64,000 nucleotides of DNA from the NCBI RefSeq assembly GCF_021538615.1, contig NZ_JAJHIZ010000002.1:1178001-1242000 (forward strand), written 5' to 3'. The translations under genes were made by a program, and so were the position numbers. This document shows, piece after piece, positions 17,302 to 26,313 of the stretch (its first letter is position 1; every line of letters starts with the position of its first letter). The DNA comes from Niabella agricola. GTDB lineage: Bacteria > Bacteroidota > Bacteroidia > Chitinophagales > Chitinophagaceae. The notes beneath the pieces were generated by a model. That model was not told where the DNA came from, ran no database searches, and saw only the letters and a program-made list of their open reading frames with translations.

Positions 17302-19620
17302 TTACTCAACGATGATCTCATCACAGAAAAGCCAGGCAGCCTGTCCCTCGCCGGGATGGCCTTTCGGACATTGTCCCAGGTTTTTAGCCGTAACCCGGAC
17401 GTAACGAAAACTGCGCGGATCAAAGCGCGCTGTAAAATCCTTTGTTTGCGGGACTTTATCCGCTAGGGGTACGGTGTTTGGGATCGTTGTCATTTCGGTG
17501 AATTGTTGGCCGTCCTCCGACACTTCAAATTTTACCCATTGCGGGAAAAAGATCCACTGACCGTAGCTCTGTAAGCAGCCCAGGGTTACGGAACCTGCTG
17601 TTGTACGCTGCCCCAGGTCAATGGTGGCCACCAGGTCCGTTCCGTTAAACGCATGCCATTGTTTCCCGGCGTCTGTTGTACCCCGGATACCATCTACCAG
17701 GGTCAACGGTCCGTTGGCCGGATAATATTTGCTGTAAGGCGTTGCATATTGCAAAGGCCGCCCGGTTGCTTTATTGAGTGTAAAGGACTGTTGTGCCGGC
17801 CGGCCTCTTACCATACTGTTATGAATGGCCAATGCCGCTTTTACCGTCAGGGCACCGGTTATTTCAAAAGGCTTTTCATAGCGCAAGCTGCCTGTGCCAG
17901 GATCGGTACCATCGGTTGTATAAAAGATCGTGCCGTCTTCATTCTCCGTTTCGAGGCTTACCAGCAATTTACCGTCAACCGCCTGCGGTTTTATATCTAC
18001 TTTAAAATTGCCCCTGGAATAATGCAATCCTTTCTGCTCAAAACCTACGAGGTGGGGTTGCAGCCGCTGATTAAAATCTTTCCAGTTGCGCGCTTCTTTT
18101 TTGCTCCATAGCACCTCCGCCAATGCCGGCATGCGGGGCAGGATCATATATTCCACATGTTCATAGCTCGATATCTGTTCTGTCCACAGGTTGGCCTGTG
18201 CGCCCAGTACATGTTTTGCCTGGTCTTTATCCAGCTCTGCGGGAATGGGCTCGTAATGATACACCCGTTTTAAGGTATTGAAACCACCAAATGCCAGAGG
18301 TTCCGTTTCCGGATCGCCCTGGTAGTAATCAAAGTAAAGCGGACCGGTCGGGCTCATTACCACATCATGATCCATTTGAGCGGCCTTAATACCCCCCGAT
18401 TCCCCACGCCAGCTCATCACCGTTGCCTGTGGTGCAAGCCCTCCTTCCAGGATCTCATCCCAGCCGATCAGCTTCCGCTTATGGGCGATGAGGAACTTTT
18501 CCATCCGGTGAATAAAATAACTCTGTAACTCCTCTTCATTTTTCAGTCCTTCTGTTTTCATCCGTTGCTGGCAACGCATACACTGCTTCCAGCTGGATTT
18601 GTCTACTTCATCACCCCCTATATGAATATACCGGGAGGGGAATAAGGCCATTACTTCTTTCAGGATATTTTGCAGGAATACGAAGGCACTATCATTGCCC
18701 GCGCAATAATTCGGATGCACATCCTTGCCGTAAAAATCACCGGTTTCATTAAAGGAATGTTTGTGCGGTAAGCAGGAATACTCTGGATAGGCTGCCATGG
18801 CCGCTTCGGAATGGCCCGGCATTTCGATCTCCGGCACCACGGTAATATGTCTTGCCGCTGCATAAGCCACAATATCCTTTACCTGTTCCTGCGTATAAAA
18901 GCCCCCATACGTGGCTTTACTGCGATCTGCATTAAAACGGATCTGCGACCAGTCCCAGGGCTGGCCCCAGTCATCCACACGCCAGGCAGCCAGCCCGGTA
19001 AGTTTTGGATACTTTTTGATCTCGATACGCCAGCCGGCGCCGTCTGCCAGGTGCCAGTGAAACGTATTCATTTTATACGTTGCCAGCAGATCAATAAACT
19101 CCTTTACCAGTTCCGGCGAAAAAAAATGACGGCTTACATCCAGCATCATACCCCGCCATTTAAAACGGGGTTCATCGGTAATATCCATACAAGGTATCTG
19201 CAATACCTGGTTGGTGCGGATGGCCGGCAGGGTTTGCAATAAGGATTGTACGGCATAAAAGAGTCCTGCCGGTTTACTGGCCCGGATATCGACCTGGTGC
19301 GGTGTAACAAACAAGCGGTACCCTTCTGTTCCGATGCCTTCTGTTGTTACGATGCTAAAGCAGATCCGTTTTCCGGTGGCGACTGTTTTAACCGGAAGTA
19401 CATAACCGCTTACCTGCTTTACGGCTGCTGTGAAATAGCGAACCACATCGGTTATCTCCTTGCCGGCCACCGATGTCTGTACCTGCACATTTTGATCCAG
19501 CAGGAAAACCCCTTCCCGTTGCTGAAGATCTGCCGGCTGCGGAATGATGTGTACCCGTGGTTGGGCATTCAACAAGCACACGGCCCCTATAATCAGGCCT
19601 GTTAAAAATCCATATTTCAT
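17302..19620 (-). CDS. GH20 beta-N-acetylhexosaminidase (chitobiase type)
   Basis: 772 residues with signal peptide MKYGFLTGLIIGAVCLLNAQ. Glyco_hydro_20b domain at about 22-145, then the barrel with WRGMMLDVSRHFF, TFHWHLADGAGWR, VVPEIEMPGHS and HIGGDEV (catalytic D337-E338). A chitobiase C-terminal beta domain follows (IFYTTDGTDP), then a discoidin-like domain at about 640-772 (FRYVRVTAKNLG). This is a classical exo-acting hexosaminidase for terminal beta-GlcNAc/GalNAc. Having two different GH20 enzymes in one run supports an N-acetylhexosamine-containing glycan as target. Confidence 0.95.
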   Translation of the reverse strand: MKYGFLTGLIIGAVCLLNAQPRVHIIPQPADLQQREGVFLLDQNVQVQTSVAGKEITDVVRYFTAAVKQVSGYVLPVKTVATGKRICFSIVTTEGIGTEGYRLFVTPHQVDIRASKPAGLFYAVQSLLQTLPAIRTNQVLQIPCMDITDEPRFKWRGMMLDVSRHFFSPELVKEFIDLLATYKMNTFHWHLADGAGWRIEIKKYPKLTGLAAWRVDDWGQPWDWSQIRFNADRSKATYGGFYTQEQVKDIVAYAAARHITVVPEIEMPGHSEAAMAAYPEYSCLPHKHSFNETGDFYGKDVHPNYCAGNDSAFVFLQNILKEVMALFPSRYIHIGGDEVDKSSWKQCMRCQQRMKTEGLKNEEELQSYFIHRMEKFLIAHKRKLIGWDEILEGGLAPQATVMSWRGESGGIKAAQMDHDVVMSPTGPLYFDYYQGDPETEPLAFGGFNTLKRVYHYEPIPAELDKDQAKHVLGAQANLWTEQISSYEHVEYMILPRMPALAEVLWSKKEARNWKDFNQRLQPHLVGFEQKGLHYSRGNFKVDIKPQAVDGKLLVSLETENEDGTIFYTTDGTDPGTGSLRYEKPFEITGALTVKAALAIHNSMVRGRPAQQSFTLNKATGRPLQYATPYSKYYPANGPLTLVDGIRGTTDAGKQWHAFNGTDLVATIDLGQRTTAGSVTLGCLQSYGQWIFFPQWVKFEVSEDGQQFTEMTTIPNTVPLADKVPQTKDFTARFDPRSFRYVRVTAKNLGQCPKGHPGEGQAAWLFCDEIIVE

Positions 19621-19726
19621 GCTTCCTGTTTAAGTATTTCAAAAACTCAACCGTTCTATCGCGTTTTTTTATAACCAGACCAGTTAACCGGAGAAGCCTT
19701 TGTTCCTGTTTACGATTTTTATTGTT

Positions 19727-21940
19727 TTATTTTTTTGCAGTTCCCGTCATTACTTCCTTTACCGCGCCATTTACCCGTACCCAAACCTTTTGGGGTCTTT
19801 CTGAATAGATCCGGTAATATACTACCCAGCCATTTTTCCAGCTGCAATCCACCGTAAAGCCACCGCGGGCTTTTAGCCCTTTAAAAGATCCTGAAACTTT
19901 CCAGGCTGCCGGTACCGCAGGCAGCAGGCTGATCTCCCCCGCATGGCTTTGCAGCAACATTTCGGGTATGGCGCCGCTGATACCAAGATTTCCATCGATC
20001 TGAAAAGGCGGATGCGTGGTAAACAGGTTCGGCATCAGGTTATAGGTTATTAAACCACGGATCATCATGCCCGCTTTTTCACCTTCTCCCAGGCGCGCCC
20101 ACAACGCACAGCGCCAGGGCCAGGACCAGGAGCGGCGGCTATCGCCCACCGTTGATGCCACGGTAAAGGGTTTGTTTATATTTTTACCGTAGTTCCCGCT
20201 GCGGCTGCGCAGGGAAATAATCGCCGCCTTTGCCAGTTCCGGTGTTTGCTTTAAATTGATCTGGCGACCGGGATATACCGCAAACAGGTGCGAGGTATGC
20301 CGGTGCTGATCATCCGGATCGTCCCGGTCCGTTTGCCACTCCTGCAGCTGGCCCCATTTCCCGATCTTGTTGGGTGCCAGCCGGTGTTGCATATCCGCTA
20401 CTTTTTCCTGATAGGCTACATCAATGTTTAATGCTTTGGCCGCATCAAGGTAGTTCTGAAACAGGTCCCAAACCAATTGCTGATCATGCATCACACCATC
20501 CTCCCGCGGGCCATGTTCCGGCGACCATCCATCGGGCACTACCAGGCTTCCATCCGGCAATTGCTTCAGCCGGTCTTCCCAGTAATTACAGATTTCCTTC
20601 AGAATGGGGTAAGCCGTATTTTTAAGATATACCCGGTCCATAGTAAAAGCCCAGTGCTCATATACATGCTGCGCATACCAGGCGCTGGCAGGTATATTCC
20701 ATTCCCAGCCATTGCCCCCAAAAATACTCTGGCTGGTCCGGGCCGTCCACCCCCGGGTATTTGCACCAAAGGCCTTGCGCGTAGCCAGCCGGCAAGGTTC
20801 GGCCTGCGCAACGATATAGTCGATCAGGGGCTGGTTACACTCCGAAAGGTTGGCCGGCTCTGCCAGCCAGTAGTTCATCTGGATATTGATATTGTTATGA
20901 TAATCGCTGGCCCATGGCGGATTATTACTATTGTTCCAAAGTCCCTGCAGGTTCGCCGGCAATCCGCCGGGGCGCGAACTGCTGATCAACAGGTAACGCC
21001 CATATTGAAAAAGGGTTTCCTCCAGGTCCGGGTCGGCCCCGCCTGCCGCGTATTTTGCGCGGCGTATATCTGTGGACAGCGCCCTTAACGCAGCCGGTGT
21101 GATACCTACATCGATGCGGGCAGCAGCAGCAAGTCTTGTAAAATCTTTTATATGGGCCGTGCGCAATGCCATATATCCTTTACTAAGTGCAGCGTTCAAC
21201 TCCTTTTCGATCAGTGGCATGGGATCTGCGCCCCGCCAGCCAGCGTTATAATCCGGCTTGTAATTGGTACGGGCATCCAGGTACAGCGTAAGCGCTTTGC
21301 AACCGGTAAAAACCAGCTCGTTTCCGGTTACCGTAATACTGCCGCCTTCATGCAGTGCCGCTACCTGTGCCGCGTATTTGAGTTGATTGGGCATGGTACC
21401 GGAAAACTGCAGGAGGTTTCCGCTGGCAACGGAAGCGGCACCCTGGGCCGACCAAAGACTGATGCGCCCGGATACTTTTCCGCCTTTCCCGGCAGTGTAC
21501 CGGAATACCATTACCTGGTCGGGATAACTGGCAAAGGCTTCACGTTGATAGCGGATGCCGCCGCTGGTATACATGCTATTATAAAGCCCTGAAACCAGGT
21601 CCAGGCTTCGTTTATATTCATTGGCCGTTCCCGCAGCATCCAGCTGCACCCTTAATTCGCCGAAATTGCGGTAGGCACCAAAACCATGATCGCCGGTTTC
21701 ATAGGCACCATCCCAGTTATTATCACCGCTCCAGAGACTTTGTTCGTTGAACTGGATCGTATCATTTTCTACCGCGCCCATCATCATGGCACCCATACGG
21801 CCGTTACCGACCGGGAGCCGCTCCGATTCCCAGTTCATGCCCGGTTTATCATACCATAAAACAAAAGAGTTCTTATCCTGTGCACGAAGGCCGGAAGCTG
21901 TCCATAATGTCAATAATGCAATCAGTATTCTTTTTTTCAT
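19727..21940 (-). CDS. GH95 family alpha-L-fucosidase (or alpha-L-galactosidase)
   Basis: 737 residues from [20 protein letters not shown] (21940). The family's opening [14 protein letters not shown] is present, as are the catalytic elements known from AfcA: the N-x-N pair in [11 protein letters not shown] (N350, N352), the general acid in DGWSPEHG (E475) and the Asp in HPPFQIDGN (D649). [13 protein letters not shown] is also typical. GH95 enzymes invert and remove terminal alpha-1,2-fucose, or alpha-L-galactose in some plant-polymer loci. A leftward extension to 22075 is open but carries no signal peptide. Confidence 0.93.
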   Translation of the reverse strand: MKKRILIALLTLWTASGLRAQDKNSFVLWYDKPGMNWESERLPVGNGRMGAMMMGAVENDTIQFNEQSLWSGDNNWDGAYETGDHGFGAYRNFGELRVQLDAAGTANEYKRSLDLVSGLYNSMYTSGGIRYQREAFASYPDQVMVFRYTAGKGGKVSGRISLWSAQGAASVASGNLLQFSGTMPNQLKYAAQVAALHEGGSITVTGNELVFTGCKALTLYLDARTNYKPDYNAGWRGADPMPLIEKELNAALSKGYMALRTAHIKDFTRLAAAARIDVGITPAALRALSTDIRRAKYAAGGADPDLEETLFQYGRYLLISSSRPGGLPANLQGLWNNSNNPPWASDYHNNINIQMNYWLAEPANLSECNQPLIDYIVAQAEPCRLATRKAFGANTRGWTARTSQSIFGGNGWEWNIPASAWYAQHVYEHWAFTMDRVYLKNTAYPILKEICNYWEDRLKQLPDGSLVVPDGWSPEHGPREDGVMHDQQLVWDLFQNYLDAAKALNIDVAYQEKVADMQHRLAPNKIGKWGQLQEWQTDRDDPDDQHRHTSHLFAVYPGRQINLKQTPELAKAAIISLRSRSGNYGKNINKPFTVASTVGDSRRSWSWPWRCALWARLGEGEKAGMMIRGLITYNLMPNLFTTHPPFQIDGNLGISGAIPEMLLQSHAGEISLLPAVPAAWKVSGSFKGLKARGGFTVDCSWKNGWVVYYRIYSERPQKVWVRVNGAVKEVMTGTAKK

Positions 21941-22126
21941 GCCCAATATTACTACTTTTACAGCATCGGTTTTAATCTTTGAAGGCAGGGTCCTGTATTT
22001 TGCTTTCCGTAAAAACTCGCTGTTCATTTTCATGCCGTATACTGTACGATTATTGTTTAATGCGGAGCTTCCCATCTGTTTGAATATCTTTTGCCGTCAT
22101 GCCCGAAAGATCTGCGGTTGGCCTGG

Positions 22127-23896
22127 TTACCCGGGATATGCGTCATTTTTGATACGGACATTTGTACAGCCCATTGGGGATACGGAAATTTTCAGCCGTT
22201 CTCTGTCCAATGAGGGGGCTGTTATCGTATTTCCGGAAAACAACAGCCCATCCACGCTTCGTGCCAGGAGTAACTGACCATCCAGGGTATTGAAGGTATT
22301 ATTTTCGATCCGTACATTCCGGTGTACATAGCGTTCTGCAACCCGCTGGTGATTTTCAGGGGCAATCGCAATGGCACCACTTCCGCTATTGTAGCCGCAT
22401 CCCTCAAAACGGTTGTTCCGGATGATTACATTCCGCACCGCGCCCGACTCAAACCAGCTGCTGGCATCATCGGCGATCAGGATAAGAAACATGCCTGTAT
22501 GATGAAATATTTTTTTTTCTACCAGTACCCTGCGCGGTGTTGTGATCAGCAGTCCCCTTGTATTGGTACGTTCAAAGCGACTGTTGCGGATGACGACCTC
22601 CGGTGTCCAGGTACGGTTCTCGATGCATAATCCACTGGCTACGCCTCCGGGAAGCGCGGTTGTAAGTTGTAATTCCATCTCCCGTTTATTGATCATTACT
22701 GCCGACCGAAGCACCGCTGCTGCAACCGGCAGGAGCGTTTGGGGGTTGATAAATGTAATGCTGTCGCCTGCAAAGAACGCCGGGAATCCATAAGTTTGGG
22801 GATGCATAAACCGGACGGTAAGCTGCTGCTGTTTGCTGATACCCGTGATCTGAAGATGGATACCGTGTACGTTTACCGGGTCGTCGTGTGCTCCTGAAGT
22901 AAGACAACTGTCGATCATTATTTTTCCCCGGCAGCCGGAGAAGTGAAAACAATCGGCAAAGGCCGCAATGATGCGTCCGCTTTCCGGCCTGGACGCAACG
23001 ATCACTGTACGCAGCGTGATATTTTCAGTAAACTGCGACACGATGCCCAGCCCATGCATATAGTGCATCTGCACCTGATCCAAGAGCACATTTTTGCTTT
23101 GCGCAATTAGTCCTCCGCAGTTATCCCGGTAGGGATCGCGGATGGTTAGCACATCGCCCGAATGGTACAGCGGCTTTTTAAAATCACCTTCAAAAACAAC
23201 TGTAAGCGGGTCTGTTTGCCGGGCAACGGCCTGCAGCAAGGGCTTCAGATCACTATAATGGAGGCGTTCTTTAACGGGATCGAACAAGATGGTATGACAA
23301 TGTTCGGTCTTCCACCCTTCTCCCAAAAGCACCAGCTTGCCATTGATAACGGTAAAACGGGAGTCCGGATGAAAACGCACGGTTACCGACTTTTCATCCA
23401 GGGAACGGGTGGTCAGTTCAGACATCGTTGGACGTTCATAATCGAACCGTATATTTTTTATACGGATATTGCTGCTTCCCAGGACGGCAAAGGAGACCAT
23501 TTTGCCATGCAAGATGACGAAACTGTTATTTCCATCGATGGTGATGTTCCGGGCGCCCTCCAGCAGGAAGGCTATGTTCTTCGCTTTACTCAGTGTGTCG
23601 GCCTCGGTGCTATTGGAAATATACAGCTCCCGCTTGGGTGCGCCTTCCGGCCAGACATCGATGCGACCGGCCGGCAACCTTAATACAGCTACCGGGTATT
23701 TGCGGCAGGCCGCGATGGCCCGCTGCAGCGCCGATGCTGCATTCTCACGACTATTTGCCTTCACCCCGTAATCCGCTGCCCGGATCAATACCGGAACCTG
23801 GGCCTTTAAAATGGTACCGCAGCACAGCCATAGCAACAGCAGCCAACTGTGAGGGCCTGTGATCCGCAGTGTGTTGTTTTTTTGTTTGGATATCAT
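22127..23896 (-). CDS. GH110-type alpha-1,3-galactosidase, right-handed beta-helix
   Basis: 589 residues with a signal peptide (SWLLLLWLCCGTILKAQ). The sequence follows the GH110 pattern: LPAGRIDVWPEGAPKRELYI, NIAFLLEGARNITIDGNNS, ILHGKMVSFAV, IRFDYERPTMSE, and the adjacent acidic pair in GAHDDPVNVHG (D338-D339). GH110 enzymes fold as a parallel beta-helix and invert, removing alpha-1,3-linked galactose, including branched blood-group-B-type ends that carry fucose. Position directly upstream of the GH95 fucosidase in the transcript fits a fucose plus galactose capped substrate. Exact linkage is inference. Confidence 0.85.
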   Translation of the reverse strand: MISKQKNNTLRITGPHSWLLLLWLCCGTILKAQVPVLIRAADYGVKANSRENAASALQRAIAACRKYPVAVLRLPAGRIDVWPEGAPKRELYISNSTEADTLSKAKNIAFLLEGARNITIDGNNSFVILHGKMVSFAVLGSSNIRIKNIRFDYERPTMSELTTRSLDEKSVTVRFHPDSRFTVINGKLVLLGEGWKTEHCHTILFDPVKERLHYSDLKPLLQAVARQTDPLTVVFEGDFKKPLYHSGDVLTIRDPYRDNCGGLIAQSKNVLLDQVQMHYMHGLGIVSQFTENITLRTVIVASRPESGRIIAAFADCFHFSGCRGKIMIDSCLTSGAHDDPVNVHGIHLQITGISKQQQLTVRFMHPQTYGFPAFFAGDSITFINPQTLLPVAAAVLRSAVMINKREMELQLTTALPGGVASGLCIENRTWTPEVVIRNSRFERTNTRGLLITTPRRVLVEKKIFHHTGMFLILIADDASSWFESGAVRNVIIRNNRFEGCGYNSGSGAIAIAPENHQRVAERYVHRNVRIENNTFNTLDGQLLLARSVDGLLFSGNTITAPSLDRERLKISVSPMGCTNVRIKNDAYPG

Positions 23897-23931
23897 GGAG
23901 TGAACGGTGCAATGTTTGGAGACGGGTTATT

Positions 23932-26259
23932 TTAATGAAGGCCGATGGTTCCGTTATTCATAACCTGTACCACCACTTCCGCACCGGATGCTACCGCTAT
24001 CTTTGGCCAGCCCGTAAACGCTGTATAGGATAATGGCTTTTGAGCCTTTGTACTGTTCTCTGCAAATACGGATACGGATGCATCATAGCGGGTATTATTT
24101 TTTATGGCCAATGTGATACCGGTTTTATCCGATTGCACAATCCGCGCCTCCACATGATCAAATACCCGGATCACTTTTTTATCGGGCTGTACATAGATCC
24201 CCGGCAACTCGATGGCCATCAGTGCTCCGTTGGTTTCGGTCCAGGAATTGCGGGTATTGATATAGTTTCCGATGCTGCCTTTTCCTTCTGCATCGCTGGG
24301 CTGAATGCGCTCCATACTGCTGCCCGCCAGGTTGTTGGTGGTATGGTGATCCGGCGGAATGTTTACGGCCTCAGCCTGGGCATGCTGGATATCCCGGATC
24401 AGATCAGCATACAGGGAATTACCGGTGGCCCGGAAGAGTTTGAACAGATAATCACCCGAAGCCGTACAAATGCCTGGTGCCGCGTGTTTGTTTTGAATGC
24501 TGGCCCATACCGCGCCGGCCATCTTACTACCCAGTTTACCGATCTGACTTCCTGCAGGAAAAACAGGATCATAAGAGATCGTCCAGGTAGCACAGAGGGC
24601 GGCCTGCACTTCTGCTTTTTTTAACCAGCTTTTATCGCCGGTATATTGATACACCGCCATTAAGGATTCCAGAAAACCAAAGGCCGATTCCGAATTGGCG
24701 TCCATGGAAATGTCTCCGCAATCGCCCCCGGTAAGTCCCTGTTTCACTACATCCCGCTGGTAGTAATATTCCGCTGAAGCTTTGGCAACCTGCAGCCATT
24801 CCGGTTTTTTAAAATAATCCGATGCAATGGCCAGTCCGGCCGGCACAATGGCCCCGGCAGTGGAATTGTATACGGCGATCTTGCCGGTGGCCGGTGCAAT
24901 GTACTGCCCGAATTGGCCCTCCTGTTTCCAGGTGCGGGCAAAGGCAGCCGCCAGTTTTTTGGCCGCAGTTTCCCATTCCGGTTTGATAGCCGCACCATAA
25001 CCCTGTGCCTTCAGCAACATCAGGTGTTTCAGCAGCCATAACAGGGCATCTGCATTTTTACGGACCATGGCCTGTACTTCCGGAAATGCCGGGTTCATCT
25101 TTTCTGGCCGGATCCTGCCTTCTGCAGTGATACCTCCGTAAAAATAACCGCTGCTGCCCTGGAGCTTATGCACCACAAAATCCAGTTCCTGTGCTACGCG
25201 GTCCCGCTCCTTTGCATTGTTCAATGCCAGCATCGGGTAGGTATTCATCATGCCGCTTACCCAGCCGAGCTGGAAGTCTTTACTGTTTTCGGGAAGATAG
25301 TAGCTGCCCACCGGAAACTCCCTGAAATTATTGCTGGTAATGGTGGTAGCAAGCCCGGTGTAGTAACTCATCGGCAGCCAGTTGCGGGGCTGGTTCATAC
25401 CTGTGATGTCCTTCCGGTGTTTCATAAATGCCGTCAGCAGGTCCGGGATTCCTGTTACATGCATAGTATATACCCTGAAATGCAATGAAAGCTGATCACC
25501 TGCCTTCCAGTCGGGAGCTTTATCCCCGCTGGGGTGAAAGTCGCCAAAGCCGGGCGCCTGCCGGCGTATGGCCGGCGCGGTAATTGAAAAGCGGCATTGG
25601 TCCTGGGCGGCGTTCTCAGCAATCGTAAGTCCATGATTACCGGATGCTGACCGCTGATCCGTAAGTACCATGAAACTTTTCTGCAGGACCGGTGCATAAA
25701 AACAGATTGCCGGTGTGGCTGTATTGCCTGTTTGCAGCTCCACTAATGATGCTGTTCCGGGTTCAACGGACAGGCGCGGATTATTGGAGATGGTTAAAGG
25801 TACCTGGGGATTGTAATACATTTCCTTTGGATAATCGGGATTATAGCCGTTCCCGATAGAGGGATACCTGTTGCCATTGTATACGCTCGCCGGTACCAGT
25901 ACATAGTTATCCCGGCTCCAGCCAATGAAGTCCATGTCTACATTTACGGCGGTTGCTTTTGATGCGCCCCTGGTTAAAGTAAAAACAGCGGTAATATCCA
26001 ACGCGCCCGGTATTGCTTTAACCGGCTGCGCCTGTAATGCCACCTGCCATTCACCGGGCAGTTCGGGTTGCTCCTGTGTAGCTACCAGTTCTTCGATAAG
26101 GGTTGTACCATCGTATTTTTTGATGCTGATCCGGATATGCCCGTTGAGCGGTTTCAGCCAACGATCCACCGCGTTGAAATCCTGTGCGCCGGCGATTTGA
26201 CAAAGCGAGCTGCCCAGACCTATGAGCAAAAAAGATAAAATACAGAAGTTACGAATCAT
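23932..26259 (-). CDS. Secreted protein of unknown function, predicted (alpha/alpha) barrel
   Basis: 775 residues from MIRNFCILSFLLIGLGSSLC (26259), with a signal peptide ending near AGAQ. The N-terminal 270 residues look like beta-sandwich (DITAVFTLTRG, VNVDMDFIGWSRDNYVL). From about 300 on, repeated amphipathic helices with GYFYGGITAEGRIRPEK, WLLKHLMLLKAQGYG, GGDCGDISMDANSESAFGFL and ALCATWTISYDP resemble an (alpha/alpha)6 barrel as in several glycoside hydrolase and lyase clans. The C-terminal 100 residues look beta-rich again. I do not recognise a named family. Its place between GH110 and GH3 genes makes a carbohydrate-active role likely, but catalytic residues cannot be assigned. Confidence 0.85.
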   Translation of the reverse strand: MIRNFCILSFLLIGLGSSLCQIAGAQDFNAVDRWLKPLNGHIRISIKKYDGTTLIEELVATQEQPELPGEWQVALQAQPVKAIPGALDITAVFTLTRGASKATAVNVDMDFIGWSRDNYVLVPASVYNGNRYPSIGNGYNPDYPKEMYYNPQVPLTISNNPRLSVEPGTASLVELQTGNTATPAICFYAPVLQKSFMVLTDQRSASGNHGLTIAENAAQDQCRFSITAPAIRRQAPGFGDFHPSGDKAPDWKAGDQLSLHFRVYTMHVTGIPDLLTAFMKHRKDITGMNQPRNWLPMSYYTGLATTITSNNFREFPVGSYYLPENSKDFQLGWVSGMMNTYPMLALNNAKERDRVAQELDFVVHKLQGSSGYFYGGITAEGRIRPEKMNPAFPEVQAMVRKNADALLWLLKHLMLLKAQGYGAAIKPEWETAAKKLAAAFARTWKQEGQFGQYIAPATGKIAVYNSTAGAIVPAGLAIASDYFKKPEWLQVAKASAEYYYQRDVVKQGLTGGDCGDISMDANSESAFGFLESLMAVYQYTGDKSWLKKAEVQAALCATWTISYDPVFPAGSQIGKLGSKMAGAVWASIQNKHAAPGICTASGDYLFKLFRATGNSLYADLIRDIQHAQAEAVNIPPDHHTTNNLAGSSMERIQPSDAEGKGSIGNYINTRNSWTETNGALMAIELPGIYVQPDKKVIRVFDHVEARIVQSDKTGITLAIKNNTRYDASVSVFAENSTKAQKPLSYTAFTGWPKIAVASGAEVVVQVMNNGTIGLH

Positions 26260-26313
26260 TTGTATGATATGTTTTACTGTGAGACAAAATGTCTCACAGA
26301 GCATTAGCATTAG

